A DNA stretch of 64,000 nt from Chloroflexota bacterium. GTDB taxonomy: Bacteria; Chloroflexota; Dehalococcoidia; Tepidiformales; Tepidiformaceae. A program made the translations under genes and the position numbers. The stretch is taken from positions 93,555 to 157,554 of the forward strand of contig JAPPBY010000014.1 in NCBI GenBank assembly GCA_026702615.1, written 5' to 3'. The notes under the pieces were generated by a model. The model ran no database searches, was not told the origin of the DNA, and worked only from the letters and a program-made list of their open reading frames with translations. Positions 32,728-42,599 of the stretch are shown one piece after another (positions within the stretch are counted from its first letter, which is position 1; the number at the start of each line of letters is the position of its first letter).

Positions 32728-35115
32728 ATGATTCTTCGAACCGCATACGTCAGGTTCTATAGAGCCTTCAATTACGACTACCTGCGCAAGCGACACCCAG
32801 AGGCCAAGCCCGCACCTTGGGACTCGATGGAAGATGGGACTTTCTATCCCTATGTCAGCCTCGACATCGACCCCGAGCTTACCGCTGTGGTCGGGGCCAA
32901 CGAGTCCGGAAAGAGTCAACTCCTCCAAGCCATCGAGTGCGCTCTTGGAGAGGACCAACCTGAACCGGCCGACTTCTGCAGATATTCCGTCTACTTCACC
33001 GTGGCAGAGGCCATGCGGCTTCCCCACTTCGGCCTCCACTTTGACGACCTTACCGAGCATGAAGTAGAGGTCATATCAAGCGTGATCGGCAGTTCCGATC
33101 TTGCTAGTGGCGGCTCGTTTCGCCTCTTTCGCACGAAGCCCGACGCGGTGACCATCTACGTGGGGGAGCAGCCGTTTGAGATCAGTGATGCCTCAGCCCT
33201 TGAAGGCATCCTGCCTAACGTGTTTCGAATCGATGCAGCCCGCGCGATCCCCGATAGCGTCCCCATCGCCTTCATCATTGCCAGAGGTAAGACGGAGGAG
33301 CCCGATCCAGGACCACCGCGAAAAGACCGCTTGGCCTTCTTGGGCCCGATGGTCGAGCACGCATCGGACCTCTTTGGTACCCCTCACAACGCGGAATCCT
33401 TCGCTCAAACGCTCCAAAATATCCTCGGGGATACGAACTCTATTCTCGGAACGAACGGCACAACGAACAGCGCGTATCGTAGTCAGCTAAATCTGGCATT
33501 CGATCTTCTAGTCACAGTTGGCGGCATAAATCTCTCCGCATTTTCTGAACTAAGGAAGGCGTTAGATTGCGGAGATGAAGGACTAGTGAACGGCATTGTT
33601 TCTTCAATGAACGAGCAGTTAGCGATCTCCCTAAATCTCTCTAAGTGGTGGTCACAAGATGACCACTTCCGACTTGCTCTTACGGTCCGAGATTTCGACA
33701 TCTCGTTCACAATCAAGGACCGTACTGGAAGTGAGTACTCATTCGCTGAGCGCAGCAGTGGGCTCAAATACTTTCTCAGCTACCTTGTTCAGTTCTTGGC
33801 TCATATGAAAAGCCGCAACCAAGGGGAGATTCTCCTGATGGACGAGCCAGACGCGTATCTCTCGAATCAAGGTCAGCAGGACCTCCTACGGCTACTCCAG
33901 GAGTTCGCGCTTCCTAGCGAGTCGGGCCCGATTGGCCAAGTCCTGTACGTGACACACTCGCCGTTCTTGATCGACAAGAATCGGGCGGACCGTATCAGGG
34001 TGCTGGACAAGGGGTCCGGAGATGAGGGCGCTCGTGTTGTGCGAGATGTGGGCCGCAACCACTTCGAACCGCTCCGGACTGCGCTGGGGAGTTTTGTCGG
34101 GGAAACGGCATTCATCGGAAACTGCAACATAATGCTCGAGGGCGTAGCCGACCAGATCTACCTTGCGGGTATGTCTGACCTCCTCAAGAAGGAAGGCGCA
34201 GCCAGCACAGAATGCCTAGATTTGAACCGGGTTACGCTAGTCCCGGCAGGGTCAGCGAGTCACGTTCCGTATTTGACCTATCTCGCCCGCGGTAGAGACG
34301 CAAATCGACCGGCGATCATCGTGCTTCTCGATGGCGACAAGGGAGGGGACGATGCCGCAAAGCAACTGCAGCGCGGTGGGGCGCGCTACAAGCAACTCAT
34401 CCCCAAGGAGTATGTGACTCAACTCAAGCCCGGACTCAACCCCGCCATCAGCAGTGACCGCCCCGCAGGGCCCGTGGACCTAGAGGACCTAGTTCCGGTC
34501 GAAATCGGCATCGCAGCCGCGAGGGCCTACCTAGATGAACTTGATGCCGGTGAGGTCAATGTTCCATCCGCAGACGAGATTTGCTCCGCGCTAACGGCGA
34601 CCAACGGTGTCTTCCAAGCGATCCGCGACGGCGTCGCGCAAGCAGGGAGCGACGTTCACCTAGAGAAAGTCGGCTTTGCGCGGCACGCTGTTGTTGTTTG
34701 CGCAGAGAGTGACACCGAAGCTGCCAGCCAAATGCGTGCGCGATTCGCGGCACTCTTCTCCCACCTGACCGCCATGCAGCGGAAGGCAGAGCGAGAACGT
34801 GAACGTGAGTCCATCACAGCTCGTGTCGACCGTGAGGTAGCGATCTTCCTTAGGGACCGACTCTCGGCAGCTACGAAAGTAGATGTCGTGATGCTCATCG
34901 AACGGATTGAGGCTGTGATTGACGTCGACGCAGAAGGCGACCAACTCGTACGTGACCTCAGACGCCTGCGGCAAGACTTCGAACTCGACCGGAATCTGAG
35001 CGACGCGATCAGCGACATCCCCACGCTACAGGCCCGGCTCGAGAGCCTGAAGTACGCGGAGATTCTCGCTTCCCAGCCCAAAGCTCCGGAGGCGGAATCA
35101 CCAGTGTCAACCTGA
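32728..35115 (+). CDS. OLD-family ATPase-TOPRIM nuclease
   Basis: The 795-residue protein has an SMC/ABC-type ATPase: Walker A VVGANESGKSQLL near residue 55, signature-like ERSSGLKYFLSYLVQF, Walker B EILLMDEPDAYLS, and the switch His in YVTHSPFLIDKN. A C-terminal TOPRIM nuclease follows, with NIMLEGVADQIYL (Glu and Asp) and IIVLLDGDKGGDD (DxD). A charged helical tail follows it. OLD nucleases act in phage exclusion, Gabija (GajA) and related defence; here no UvrD-like helicase partner is adjacent. Codon use is clearly less GC-biased than its neighbours, suggesting transfer. The ATG at 32728 is chosen because the ATPase starts there; the open frame upstream to 32194 covers other DNA. Confidence 0.85.
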   Translation: MILRTAYVRFYRAFNYDYLRKRHPEAKPAPWDSMEDGTFYPYVSLDIDPELTAVVGANESGKSQLLQAIECALGEDQPEPADFCRYSVYFTVAEAMRLPHFGLHFDDLTEHEVEVISSVIGSSDLASGGSFRLFRTKPDAVTIYVGEQPFEISDASALEGILPNVFRIDAARAIPDSVPIAFIIARGKTEEPDPGPPRKDRLAFLGPMVEHASDLFGTPHNAESFAQTLQNILGDTNSILGTNGTTNSAYRSQLNLAFDLLVTVGGINLSAFSELRKALDCGDEGLVNGIVSSMNEQLAISLNLSKWWSQDDHFRLALTVRDFDISFTIKDRTGSEYSFAERSSGLKYFLSYLVQFLAHMKSRNQGEILLMDEPDAYLSNQGQQDLLRLLQEFALPSESGPIGQVLYVTHSPFLIDKNRADRIRVLDKGSGDEGARVVRDVGRNHFEPLRTALGSFVGETAFIGNCNIMLEGVADQIYLAGMSDLLKKEGAASTECLDLNRVTLVPAGSASHVPYLTYLARGRDANRPAIIVLLDGDKGGDDAAKQLQRGGARYKQLIPKEYVTQLKPGLNPAISSDRPAGPVDLEDLVPVEIGIAAARAYLDELDAGEVNVPSADEICSALTATNGVFQAIRDGVAQAGSDVHLEKVGFARHAVVVCAESDTEAASQMRARFAALFSHLTAMQRKAERERERESITARVDREVAIFLRDRLSAATKVDVVMLIERIEAVIDVDAEGDQLVRDLRRLRQDFELDRNLSDAISDIPTLQARLESLKYAEILASQPKAPEAESPVST

Positions 35116-35317
35116 ATCAGAGCCCACCCTGCTTCCCCTAGCTTTGGTGGGGGACGTGGACGTGCTCTCGCGGCAGCGTGATGGCCGACATCCACGTAGG
35201 AGACGTAGCCTCCCACTCCTGCAGGGTGCTGACTCGCAACTCCCGCACTGTCCCCTGTGGCGCGCCCATCGCCTACGCCGTACGATCGCGGCTCCAATTT
35301 CTAATGTGAGGCGTGAC
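35116..35317. other. intergenic DNA at the right edge of the lower-GC block
   Basis: No gene is seen in these 202 bases. ACGTGGA near 35153 is repeated inverted as TCCACGT near 35189, a possible stem beyond the nuclease stop. TACGAT at 35281-35286 is a -10-like hexamer before the peroxiredoxin ATG at 35318. Confidence 0.45.
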
Positions 35318-35788
35318 ATGTCTGAGACGGCGACTTTGAAGGTGGGCGATGCGGCCCCGGATTTCGAGCTTCCCCAGAGCCCCATGGGTGACCCGGGTCC
35401 GTTCAAGCTGAGCGACCATCGTGGGTCGACGGTGGTGATTAACTTCGTGCCGGCGGCGTTCTCGCCGGTGTGCAGCAACCAGCTCCCGATCATCGAGGAG
35501 CAGCTGGGGAGCCTCGAGGGGGCGGTCACGGTCGCGATCTCGACGGATAACACGTGGTCGCTGGCGGCGTGGGCGCAGCAGGCGGGGGTGAGCTACCCGG
35601 TCCTGAGCGACTTCAACCCGATCGGGGCGACGGCGGAGGCGTACGGCGTCCTGCTGCCGGGGATGAACATGGCGAACCGCGTTGTGGTGGTGGTCGACGG
35701 CGAGGGGAACGTGGCGCACATCGAGACGGCGCCGGCGGTCGTTGAGCTGCCGGACTATGGTCCGGTGCTCGCTTGCGTCTCCGGCTAG
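35318..35788 (+). CDS. peroxiredoxin (AhpE-like, cysteine form)
   Basis: The 156-residue AhpC/TSA protein has VGDAAPDFELPQSPMGDPG and the peroxidatic motif FVPAAFSPVCSNQLP, with Cys near 52. One further Cys lies near the C-terminus (VLACVSG), a possible resolving residue. It reduces hydroperoxides. It offers an in-window comparison for the selenocysteine paralogue at 18.9-19.4 kb: same fold, same active-site position, Cys instead of UGA. Upstream TACGAT at 35281 may be its -10. Confidence 0.88.
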   Translation: MSETATLKVGDAAPDFELPQSPMGDPGPFKLSDHRGSTVVINFVPAAFSPVCSNQLPIIEEQLGSLEGAVTVAISTDNTWSLAAWAQQAGVSYPVLSDFNPIGATAEAYGVLLPGMNMANRVVVVVDGEGNVAHIETAPAVVELPDYGPVLACVSG

Positions 35789-35812
35789 CCGGCGACGCTG
35801 CGCTCGCGGTGA

Positions 35813-35891
35813 ATAGTGACTAGCGGCTAGTGACTAGTGGTTGGTGAGCGAAGCGAGCCCACTAACCACCAGCCGCTAACCACTAGCCACT
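35813..35891. repeat. intergenic repeat with long imperfect hairpin
   Basis: Between convergent genes, TAGTGACTAG occurs twice (35814-35823 and 35828-35837). It is followed by GGTTGGTG, a GAAGC-like loop region and CACTAACC, which fold back on each other. More distant arms (AGCGGCTAGTG and inverse forms such as CACTAGCC and CAGCCGCTA) extend the pairing. It may be a bidirectional terminator or a copy of a dispersed repeat. A partly similar GGTGGTTGGTG string occurs near 48620. Confidence 0.55.
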
Positions 35892-35893
35892 CG

Positions 35894-36970
35894 TTAGTTG
35901 TCGAGGACGAGGACGCTGCGGTTGACCTCGCCGGCCTTGAGAGCGTCGTAGGCCTCGTTGATCTGGCCGAGCTCGTAGCGTCGGGAGATGAGCTCGTCGA
36001 TCTTGAGGCGTCCCTGGCGGTAGAGCTCCATGAGCCAGGCCATGTCGTAGGTCTGGCGGGTGGAGCCGTAGAAGCTGCCGATCATGCCCTTCTCGTTGAG
36101 GAAGGCGGCGCCGGGCAGGGTGACCTGTGAGTCGAAGGGGAGCATGCCGACGATGACGGCGCGTCCGCCGCGCTTGGCCATCTCGAAGCACTGCTCGGCG
36201 GTCTTGACGAGGCCGATGGCCTCGAAGGCGTAATCGACGCCGCCGCGGACGATTCCCTTGACGGCCTCGACGGGGTCGCCCTCGGAGGCGTCGACGATGT
36301 CGGTGGCGCCGAACTCCCTGGCGGCGGCGAGCTTGTTCTCGAGCATGTCGACGGCGATGACGCGGGAGGCGCCGGCGGCGACGGCTCCCTGGATGACGTT
36401 CAGGCCGACGCCCCCACAGCCGACGACGGCGACGGTCTGGCCGGCCTGCACGCGGGCGGTGTTGGTGGCAGCGCCGACGCCGGTCATGACGCTGCAGCCG
36501 ACGAGGGCGGCGGCCTCCATGGGAACGTCGTCGGGGACGTGGACGAGGGCGGTGGCGCTGACGAGCTGCTGCTCGGCGAAGGCGGACATGCCGGCGAACT
36601 GGGTGACGACCTGGCCGCCCATGCTGAGGCGGTCCTGGCGGCCGAGGCGGTTGGTCTGGAAGCAGAGGAAGGGGCGGCCCTGGACGCACTGGTCGCAGTG
36701 TCCGCAGGAGGCGACGAAGGCGACGACGACGCGGTCGCCGACCTGCACGTTCGTGACCTCGGCGCCGATCTTCTCGACGGTGCCGGCGGACTCGTGTCCG
36801 AGCACGGCGGGGCAGGCCATCGGGTACTTGCCCTCCATGAAGTGGAGGTCGGAGTGGCAGACGCCGGTGGCGCTGGTGCGAATGACGACTTCGTTGGCGC
36901 GGGGCTCGTCGATATCGACGTCCTCGATGACGAGGGGCTGGTCGACGCCGTACATGACTGCGGCCTTCAT
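35894..36970 (-). CDS. zinc-dependent alcohol dehydrogenase (MDR family)
   Basis: The 358-residue medium-chain dehydrogenase has the catalytic zinc ligands in GVCHSDLHFMEG and VLGHESAG. The structural zinc lobe CGHCDQCVQGRPFLC is present, as is the NAD-binding VVGCGGVGLNVIQGAVAAGA with Asp in IAVDMLENK. It resembles class III-type and mycothiol/NDMA-type alcohol dehydrogenases, so it may oxidise primary alcohols or reduce aldehydes. GGAGGT is six bases before the ATG. It converges on the peroxiredoxin gene across the hairpin repeat. Confidence 0.9.
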   Translation of the reverse strand: MKAAVMYGVDQPLVIEDVDIDEPRANEVVIRTSATGVCHSDLHFMEGKYPMACPAVLGHESAGTVEKIGAEVTNVQVGDRVVVAFVASCGHCDQCVQGRPFLCFQTNRLGRQDRLSMGGQVVTQFAGMSAFAEQQLVSATALVHVPDDVPMEAAALVGCSVMTGVGAATNTARVQAGQTVAVVGCGGVGLNVIQGAVAAGASRVIAVDMLENKLAAAREFGATDIVDASEGDPVEAVKGIVRGGVDYAFEAIGLVKTAEQCFEMAKRGGRAVIVGMLPFDSQVTLPGAAFLNEKGMIGSFYGSTRQTYDMAWLMELYRQGRLKIDELISRRYELGQINEAYDALKAGEVNRSVLVLDN

Positions 36971-37110
36971 GGGGACCTCCTGGAGTGCTCAGATTCGCCC
37001 CGGGAGCGGGTCCACGACCGGTGAGCCGAACCGGGGACGGGCCGCATTGTTTCGGGCTGGCGGGGCGGGTGTCAATGCTGTTCCAGGGCCGAGTGTGCTA
37101 GTCTCCACCG

Positions 37111-39036
37111 TTGTTGTCGCCAAAAGTGCTGGTGGCAGTGGTTGCGGCCGTGATCACGGCTGTCGTTGTGCTGGGCTGGAGCGGATCGGTACGCGGGGAG
37201 GAACGCGGGGAATGCGGGAGGGTCAGCGGTGCGGCGGCGGCCGGCGCGACTTACCGGGCGTCGGTGACGGTGCGGCCGGCGGAGGGGGCGCAGACAGCGA
37301 CACTGACGCTCGAGATCCTCGACGAGAACGCTCGCCCGATCGCCCCGGCAGTGGAACCGGCGAACCTGTACGGGAGTCCGGTGACACTCACGGCGAGCAT
37401 CGTCGCGCCGGAGGGGGCGGCGTTGTACATCGCGACGGTGCGGGTGGTGGGGCCGGCGGGGTGCGCTGGGACGAGCCTCGAGGGGCTGGGCGTCGTGCAG
37501 GTGACGGCGCCTCGTCCGGTCAGGGCACGCCCGACGCCAACGCCCACCCCCACACCGACTCCAACACCAACACCCACGCCGACGCCTCCTCCCATCGGTC
37601 CGGGTCTGTACAACGGCGGGTTCGAGGAAACGCGGGACGGGAGGCCGGTGGGCTGGCGGGGCCAGGGCGGGGGGATGGGGGCGGCCTCCCTGGCACGCAC
37701 GGGGGAGCGGGCGGCCTTTCTCACGTCGTCAACGACCTCAACGAAGTGGCTGTACCAGGCGGTCACGGTCGAGGGCGGGGGGTGGTACGAGGGGCAGGCA
37801 TGGGGACGGGTAGTGACGGGGCAGGGGCAGGCATTCCTGCGGATCGCCTGGTACGCGTCGGGGGACGGAAGCGGGCGGCAGCTGCGCACGGTGACGGGGG
37901 AGGGGTCGGGAAGCCGGTCGTGGTCGGCACTGTCGGTGGGACCGGCACAGGCGCCGGCGGGGGCGCGGTCGGCGGTGTTGCGGCTGATGTTCCAGCCGCG
38001 GTCGGAGAGCGGGGCGGTGGTGGTGTTCGACGACGCGTGGTTCGGGGTCGGGGAGGCGCCTACCCCTACCCCTACGCCAACTCCCACGCCTACACCGACA
38101 CCGACACCGACACCCACGCCTACATCAACACCAACACCGACCCCGACGGCCACACCCACACCTACTCCCACACCGGCTCCGACCGATACGCCGACCGCGA
38201 CCATAGCGCCGGCAGCTGCCTCAACACCGTCGTCCCCTGTCGCTGACACCACTCCGGAACAACGGGAGGAGGGGCCGCTCGCGCTGCGGATCTCAGAGGT
38301 GCTGGCGGATCCGGTCGAGCCGGGGGTGGACCGCGCCTACGAGTGGGTCGAGCTGGTGAACACGGCCTCGGTGGTCGTGAGCACGGCAGGGTGGGCGATC
38401 GGCGACGGGAGCTCTGTGGACGTGCTGCCGGGGGTGGAGGTGCCGCCGGGCGGGTACGTCGTGGTGGCGGCGGAGGCCGCGGTCCTGCCGGTGAACGTGC
38501 TCGTAATCCGGGCGCCGGACGGGACGATCGGGAACGGTCTGAACAACGCCGGGGACTCGATCCGGTTGCTGTCTCCGGCGGGAGAAGTCGTCGATGCGCT
38601 GTCGTTTGGCGACAATAGGGAGGTGTTTGACTCACCACCCACTGCTGCCGGGTCCGGCGCGACGCTTGGCGCGCGCTCCTACGAGGGTGTCGGGGGCCCG
38701 GAGCGCTGGGGCGTGACGCTCCAGCCATCGCCCGGCGGGACGAACGTGCTCGCGGCCTTGCCAGCGACGGCAACGCCAGCAGGGCGGCAGTCGCCGGTCG
38801 GGGCCGAGGCGGCGCCCACGCCCGCTCCGGTCGGGACGACGGCTGCCGTTCGCGATGCGACCCCCGAGGCCGCGCGGACACCGGTCGCGCTGCCGACGCG
38901 GTTCGAGCGGGAGCCGGGCGGTCCAACGCCCTGGATCGTGCTGGGGGCGGCGGCGGGGGCGAGTATCGTGCTGGTGCTGGTGGCCCTGCGGGGGGCATGG
39001 CAGGCAGGACGGGGGAGGTGGCGTCGTGGCAGTTGA
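37111..39036 (+). CDS. surface protein with Pro-Thr repeat linkers and a lamin-tail domain
   Basis: The 641-residue protein has an N-terminal signal segment ([18 protein letters not shown]) and a beta-rich domain. Then come a (PT)n linker at about 145-165, a second beta-sandwich-like domain, and a longer PT linker at about 315-365. A lamin-tail domain ([52 protein letters not shown]) and a C-terminal membrane helix with a basic tail follow. Lamin-tail domains occur in secreted bacterial nucleases and cell-surface proteins. The start is TTG, six bases after TAGTCT (37099-37104). Its last codons overlap the next gene by 11 bases. Confidence 0.75.
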   Translation: MLSPKVLVAVVAAVITAVVVLGWSGSVRGEERGECGRVSGAAAAGATYRASVTVRPAEGAQTATLTLEILDENARPIAPAVEPANLYGSPVTLTASIVAPEGAALYIATVRVVGPAGCAGTSLEGLGVVQVTAPRPVRARPTPTPTPTPTPTPTPTPTPPPIGPGLYNGGFEETRDGRPVGWRGQGGGMGAASLARTGERAAFLTSSTTSTKWLYQAVTVEGGGWYEGQAWGRVVTGQGQAFLRIAWYASGDGSGRQLRTVTGEGSGSRSWSALSVGPAQAPAGARSAVLRLMFQPRSESGAVVVFDDAWFGVGEAPTPTPTPTPTPTPTPTPTPTPTSTPTPTPTATPTPTPTPAPTDTPTATIAPAAASTPSSPVADTTPEQREEGPLALRISEVLADPVEPGVDRAYEWVELVNTASVVVSTAGWAIGDGSSVDVLPGVEVPPGGYVVVAAEAAVLPVNVLVIRAPDGTIGNGLNNAGDSIRLLSPAGEVVDALSFGDNREVFDSPPTAAGSGATLGARSYEGVGGPERWGVTLQPSPGGTNVLAALPATATPAGRQSPVGAEAAPTPAPVGTTAAVRDATPEAARTPVALPTRFEREPGGPTPWIVLGAAAGASIVLVLVALRGAWQAGRGRWRRGS

Positions 39037-40501
39037 GCGGCTGCAGAAGATCCTGTCGAACGCGGGGGTGGCGTCGCGGCGGGCGGCGGAGGCGATGATC
39101 GTGGAAGGACGCGTGGCCGTGAACGGCAAGACGCTCGACACGCTGGGGGCGCGGGCGGATCCGGACAAGGACGAGATCACGGTCGACGGAGTGCCCGTAA
39201 CGCGGGAGCGCTACCGGTATGTGGCGCTGCACAAGCCGACCGGGGTGCTCTCGGCGGTGCGCGACGACCGGGGACGCCCGACCGTCACGTCGCTGGTCGA
39301 CATCCCCGAGGCGACGCTCCGTCCGGTCGGCAGGCTGGACCTGGAGAGCGAGGGGCTGATCCTGCTCACGAACGACGGGGCGCTCACGGAGCTGCTGACG
39401 CACCCGCGGCACGAGGTCTCCAAGGAGTACCTGGTCGCGATCGACCAGCCACTGGGGAAGCGGGGGCGGGAGCGGCTGGTGCGGGGGGTCCGGCACGAGG
39501 GGGAGCGACTGAAAGCGGACTCGGTGAAGGTCGTGAGCCCGAGCGGCTCGGCCCAAAGCCCGGACGCACGATGGCTGCTGTTCAGGCTCCACGGGGGGCG
39601 CAAGCGGGAGATCCGGCGGATGCTCTCGGTCGTCGGGAGGCGGGTGGTGACGCTGCGGCGCATTCGCATCGGCCCGCTGGCGCTGGGAACGCTGGGTTCA
39701 GGCGAGAGCAGGGAGCTGACGACGGAGGAGGTCGAGGCGCTGTACGGCGCGGCGAAGCGAGCGGAGACGCGAGAGGGCGGTAGCATGGCGCCGGCCTCGA
39801 CGGCCGAACCCGAACCGCCGATGAAACCGCAGCCACCCCATCCGATCGCGATCGACGGGCCCGCCGCCTCGGGCAAGAGCACGCTGGCGCGCGCCCTCGT
39901 CGAGCTCTTCGGATACGTCCTGCTGGATACGGGGCTGATGTACCGAGCGATCGCGCTGGGAGCGCAGCGCGCGGGCGTTCCGGCGAGCGACGCCGACGCC
40001 TGCACGGAACTGGCGGGAAGCGGCGACCTGCGGCTCGCCATCAAGGGCACCGAGGCGCGCGTCCGCCTGCTCGACGAGGACGTGACCGACCTGCTGCGGG
40101 CGCCGGAGGTCGAGGGGGCAGTGAGCGACTATGCGGCAATCGCCGGGGTTCGCCGGGAGCTCGTCGCGCAGCAGCGCTTCTTCGCGGCCATGCAGCCGTC
40201 GCTGCTGGTGGGACGGGACATCGGGTCGGTGGTGCTGCCGGACGCGCCGGTGAAGTTCTACCTGGAGGCTTCGGAGGAGGTGCGGGCGCAGCGACGGGGC
40301 GAGCAGGCGGCGGAGTGGGGGGAGCGACAGAGCGCGAGCGACGCGGAACGCGACATCACCGGCCGTGACACGATCGACAGTACGCGCGCGGCCAGTCCCC
40401 TGGTGGTTCCGGAGGGGGCAATCGTGATAGACACCGGGGAACTGGACGCTGATGCGATGATTGCGGCAGCGATAGCTGCGATAGAGGAGCGGACGACGTG
40501 A
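39026..40501 (+). CDS. fusion of RluB/RsuA-type pseudouridine synthase and cytidylate kinase
   Basis: One uninterrupted 491-residue frame carries two enzymes. Residues 1 to about 245 are a 23S/16S rRNA pseudouridine synthase, with an S4 RNA-binding start ([20 protein letters not shown]) and [17 protein letters not shown] with the catalytic Asp. After a linker rich in Ala, Pro and Glu comes cytidylate kinase: [17 protein letters not shown] (P-loop), [11 protein letters not shown], and [23 protein letters not shown] kinase phosphorylates CMP and dCMP. An internal ATG at 39785, with GAGAGG nine bases upstream, could also start a separate kinase. The GTG start overlaps the previous gene; plsC overlaps the end. 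Confidence 0.88.
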   Translation: MAVERLQKILSNAGVASRRAAEAMIVEGRVAVNGKTLDTLGARADPDKDEITVDGVPVTRERYRYVALHKPTGVLSAVRDDRGRPTVTSLVDIPEATLRPVGRLDLESEGLILLTNDGALTELLTHPRHEVSKEYLVAIDQPLGKRGRERLVRGVRHEGERLKADSVKVVSPSGSAQSPDARWLLFRLHGGRKREIRRMLSVVGRRVVTLRRIRIGPLALGTLGSGESRELTTEEVEALYGAAKRAETREGGSMAPASTAEPEPPMKPQPPHPIAIDGPAASGKSTLARALVELFGYVLLDTGLMYRAIALGAQRAGVPASDADACTELAGSGDLRLAIKGTEARVRLLDEDVTDLLRAPEVEGAVSDYAAIAGVRRELVAQQRFFAAMQPSLLVGRDIGSVVLPDAPVKFYLEASEEVRAQRRGEQAAEWGERQSASDAERDITGRDTIDSTRAASPLVVPEGAIVIDTGELDADAMIAAAIAAIEERTT

Positions 40502-41160
40502 AGGCAGTGGGGCGCTTCCTGTGGGCAATCTACGTTCCGTGTTTCTACTGGTGGTCTGTGTGGACCTCCTACAGCATTCTCGTGCTGATGGCGCGCTGGC
40601 GGGTGGTGGGACGCGAGAACATCCCGGGCGGGCCGCTGATCCTGACTTCCAGTCACCTGGGGAACGTGGACCCCATGATGGTGGCAATCGCCGTGGCGCC
40701 GCGGTGGCGCTACATCCGCTTCATGGCGAAGGAGCAGCTGTTCCGCTACGCTCTGACTCCGTTTGTCATCAGCTGGAACCCGATCCGGGTGTACCGGGGA
40801 AGCTTCGACCGGCTGGCCGTGCGGAGGGCAGAGGCAGAGGTGCGCAGCGGCGGCCTGCTGGGGATGTTCCCCGAAGGCATGCGCAGCCTGACCGGTGACC
40901 TCGGCCCGCTGCAGGGAGGGTCCGCCTTGATCGCGCTGCGCACGAACACGCCCATCCTGCCCTGCCGTCTGTTCAACACGAACCAACTGGGCAAGAAGGG
41001 GCACCTCTTCCCCCGCCCGACGCTGACGGTACGCTTCGGGAAACCGTTCCCGGTCGAGCGGGGAGAAGGGCCGCTTTCGCAGCAGGTGGAGGCGCTGACG
41101 GAGCGCATCCGGGAGGAGCTGGAAGCACTGCGGCTCGAACACGAGGCCGAGGCGGCGTGA
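40498..41160 (+). CDS. plsC: 1-acyl-sn-glycerol-3-phosphate acyltransferase
   Basis: The 220-residue protein has the HX4D catalytic motif in LTSSHLGNVDPMM and the glycerol-phosphate site FPEGMRSLTG. An N-terminal hydrophobic segment (about 8-32) follows the usual plan. It makes phosphatidate from lysophosphatidate. The GTG start overlaps the RluB-Cmk stop (GTGA), and its own stop overlaps the DUF512 gene in the same manner, so all three are translated together. Confidence 0.92.
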   Translation: MKAVGRFLWAIYVPCFYWWSVWTSYSILVLMARWRVVGRENIPGGPLILTSSHLGNVDPMMVAIAVAPRWRYIRFMAKEQLFRYALTPFVISWNPIRVYRGSFDRLAVRRAEAEVRSGGLLGMFPEGMRSLTGDLGPLQGGSALIALRTNTPILPCRLFNTNQLGKKGHLFPRPTLTVRFGKPFPVERGEGPLSQQVEALTERIREELEALRLEHEAEAA

Positions 41161-42587
41161 AGACGCCGGAGGGCGGCGTCGTCTCGTCCGTCGTCCACGG
41201 TTCCCTGGCTGAGGCGGCGGGCATCGTCCCCGGCGACGCGATCGTCGCCATCGACGGACGGACGCTGCGCGACGCGGTCGACTACCAGTTCTATGCAGCC
41301 GAGCCCGAGATCACGGCGCGCTTCCGCAAGGCGGATGGGAGCGAGGACCTCGTCGTCTTCGAGAAGGACCCGGACGAGGACCTGGGGATGGCGTTCGAGC
41401 GGGCGACGTGGGACGGCGTGCAGGTCTGCAACAACACGTGCTTCTTCTGCTTTCTCAAGGGGCTGCCGAAGGGGTTGCGCAAGCCGCTCTACCTGAAGGA
41501 CGACGACTACCGGCTGAGCTTCCTGCACGGCAACTTCGTGACGCTCACGAACCTGACAGAGGACGACTGGACGCGGCTCGAGGAGCAGCGCCTGAGCCCC
41601 CTGAACGTCTCGGTGCACGCGACCGACGTGGGGCTCAGGCGCAAGCTGCTGGGGAACGAGCGCGCGCCGGACGTGGTCGCGCAACTCAAACGGCTCCGAG
41701 ACCTGGGGCTGCTCGCGCACACGCAGATCGTGCTGACTCCGGGGGTGAACGACGGCGAGGCGCTGGAGCGCTCCCTGCGCGACCTGACGGGGCTGTATCC
41801 GACCGTGCAGACGGTCTCAGTGGTGCCGGTGGGGGCGAGTCCGCGGCTGGAGGAGTGGTCGCGGGATCGGGACGGGATCGAGCTGGTCGCGCCCGAGCGC
41901 GACTTCGCGCGCTCCCTGATCGCGACGATCCGGCGCTTCCAGCGCGCCTGCGAGGAGGCGTACGGCCGCAGCGTGGTGCAGTGCGCGGACGAGTACTACC
42001 TGGCGGCGGGTCGCCCGGTTCCGGCAGCAGGCCGCTACGACGGATTCCCCCAGTACGAGAACGGCATCGGCATGGTGCGAACCCTGCTCGACGACTGGTC
42101 GCGGCTGAGGCGGAGGCTGCGGGCAACGCCCGTGACCGAGCTCGCGGGGAAGCGGGTCGCGATCGCATGCGGGACGCTGATCGGGCCGACGCTGACGCGT
42201 CTGACCGAGGCGTTCGGCGCCGAGACGGGAGTCATCGGGAGCGTCCACCCCGTGACCAACACCCTGTTCGGGGAACGGGTGAACGTGAGCGGGCTGCTGA
42301 GCGGAGGCGACTACGTGCGCACCCTGGCCGGGATCGAGGCGGACCTCGTACTGCTGCCGCGTACGAGCCTCGACTACTTCGGGGAGCGCTTCCTCGACAG
42401 CATGACGGTGGCGGAGGTGGCGGAGGGAATCGGGGCGCCGGTCGCGTTCGCGACGTCGATGAGCGAGGCGTTCGAGGCCATCCAGGCGGGTCCGCACGAC
42501 CCGGAGCCGGCGGCGGCGCCGAACGGAGCGTTTTGGAGTGACACCGCCATCGACGTGCCGGTGGAAGGCGTCTGGGTCCAGGGGTAG
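41157..42587 (+). CDS. DUF512 family protein with PDZ and radical-SAM-like Cys motif
   Basis: The 476-residue protein begins with a PDZ-like domain (VVSSVVHGSLAEAAGIVPGD). A segment with CNNTCFFCFL, a CxxxCxxC pattern like the iron-sulphur site of radical SAM enzymes, follows. DUF512 follows, with FVTLTNLTEDDW, VSVHATDVGLRRKLLGN and PGVNDGEALERSLRDL. The family is widespread in Firmicutes and Chloroflexota next to the GTPase Der or lipid genes; its function is not established. The GTG start overlaps plsC. Confidence 0.85.
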   Translation: MKTPEGGVVSSVVHGSLAEAAGIVPGDAIVAIDGRTLRDAVDYQFYAAEPEITARFRKADGSEDLVVFEKDPDEDLGMAFERATWDGVQVCNNTCFFCFLKGLPKGLRKPLYLKDDDYRLSFLHGNFVTLTNLTEDDWTRLEEQRLSPLNVSVHATDVGLRRKLLGNERAPDVVAQLKRLRDLGLLAHTQIVLTPGVNDGEALERSLRDLTGLYPTVQTVSVVPVGASPRLEEWSRDRDGIELVAPERDFARSLIATIRRFQRACEEAYGRSVVQCADEYYLAAGRPVPAAGRYDGFPQYENGIGMVRTLLDDWSRLRRRLRATPVTELAGKRVAIACGTLIGPTLTRLTEAFGAETGVIGSVHPVTNTLFGERVNVSGLLSGGDYVRTLAGIEADLVLLPRTSLDYFGERFLDSMTVAEVAEGIGAPVAFATSMSEAFEAIQAGPHDPEPAAAPNGAFWSDTAIDVPVEGVWVQG

Positions 42588-42593
42588 TAAGCT
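42588..42593 (+). promoter_or_regulatory. -10 box of the ferredoxin gene (leaderless start)
   Basis: TAAGCT ends six bases before the ATG at 42600 and directly follows the DUF512 stop. There is no Shine-Dalgarno. Confidence 0.35.
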
Positions 42594-42599
42594 GGGCCC

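Noticed and set aside
37540..38180. Short regular repeats as a CRISPR array
   Set aside because: They are in-frame Pro-Thr codon repeats within one open frame, with no unique spacers of constant length.
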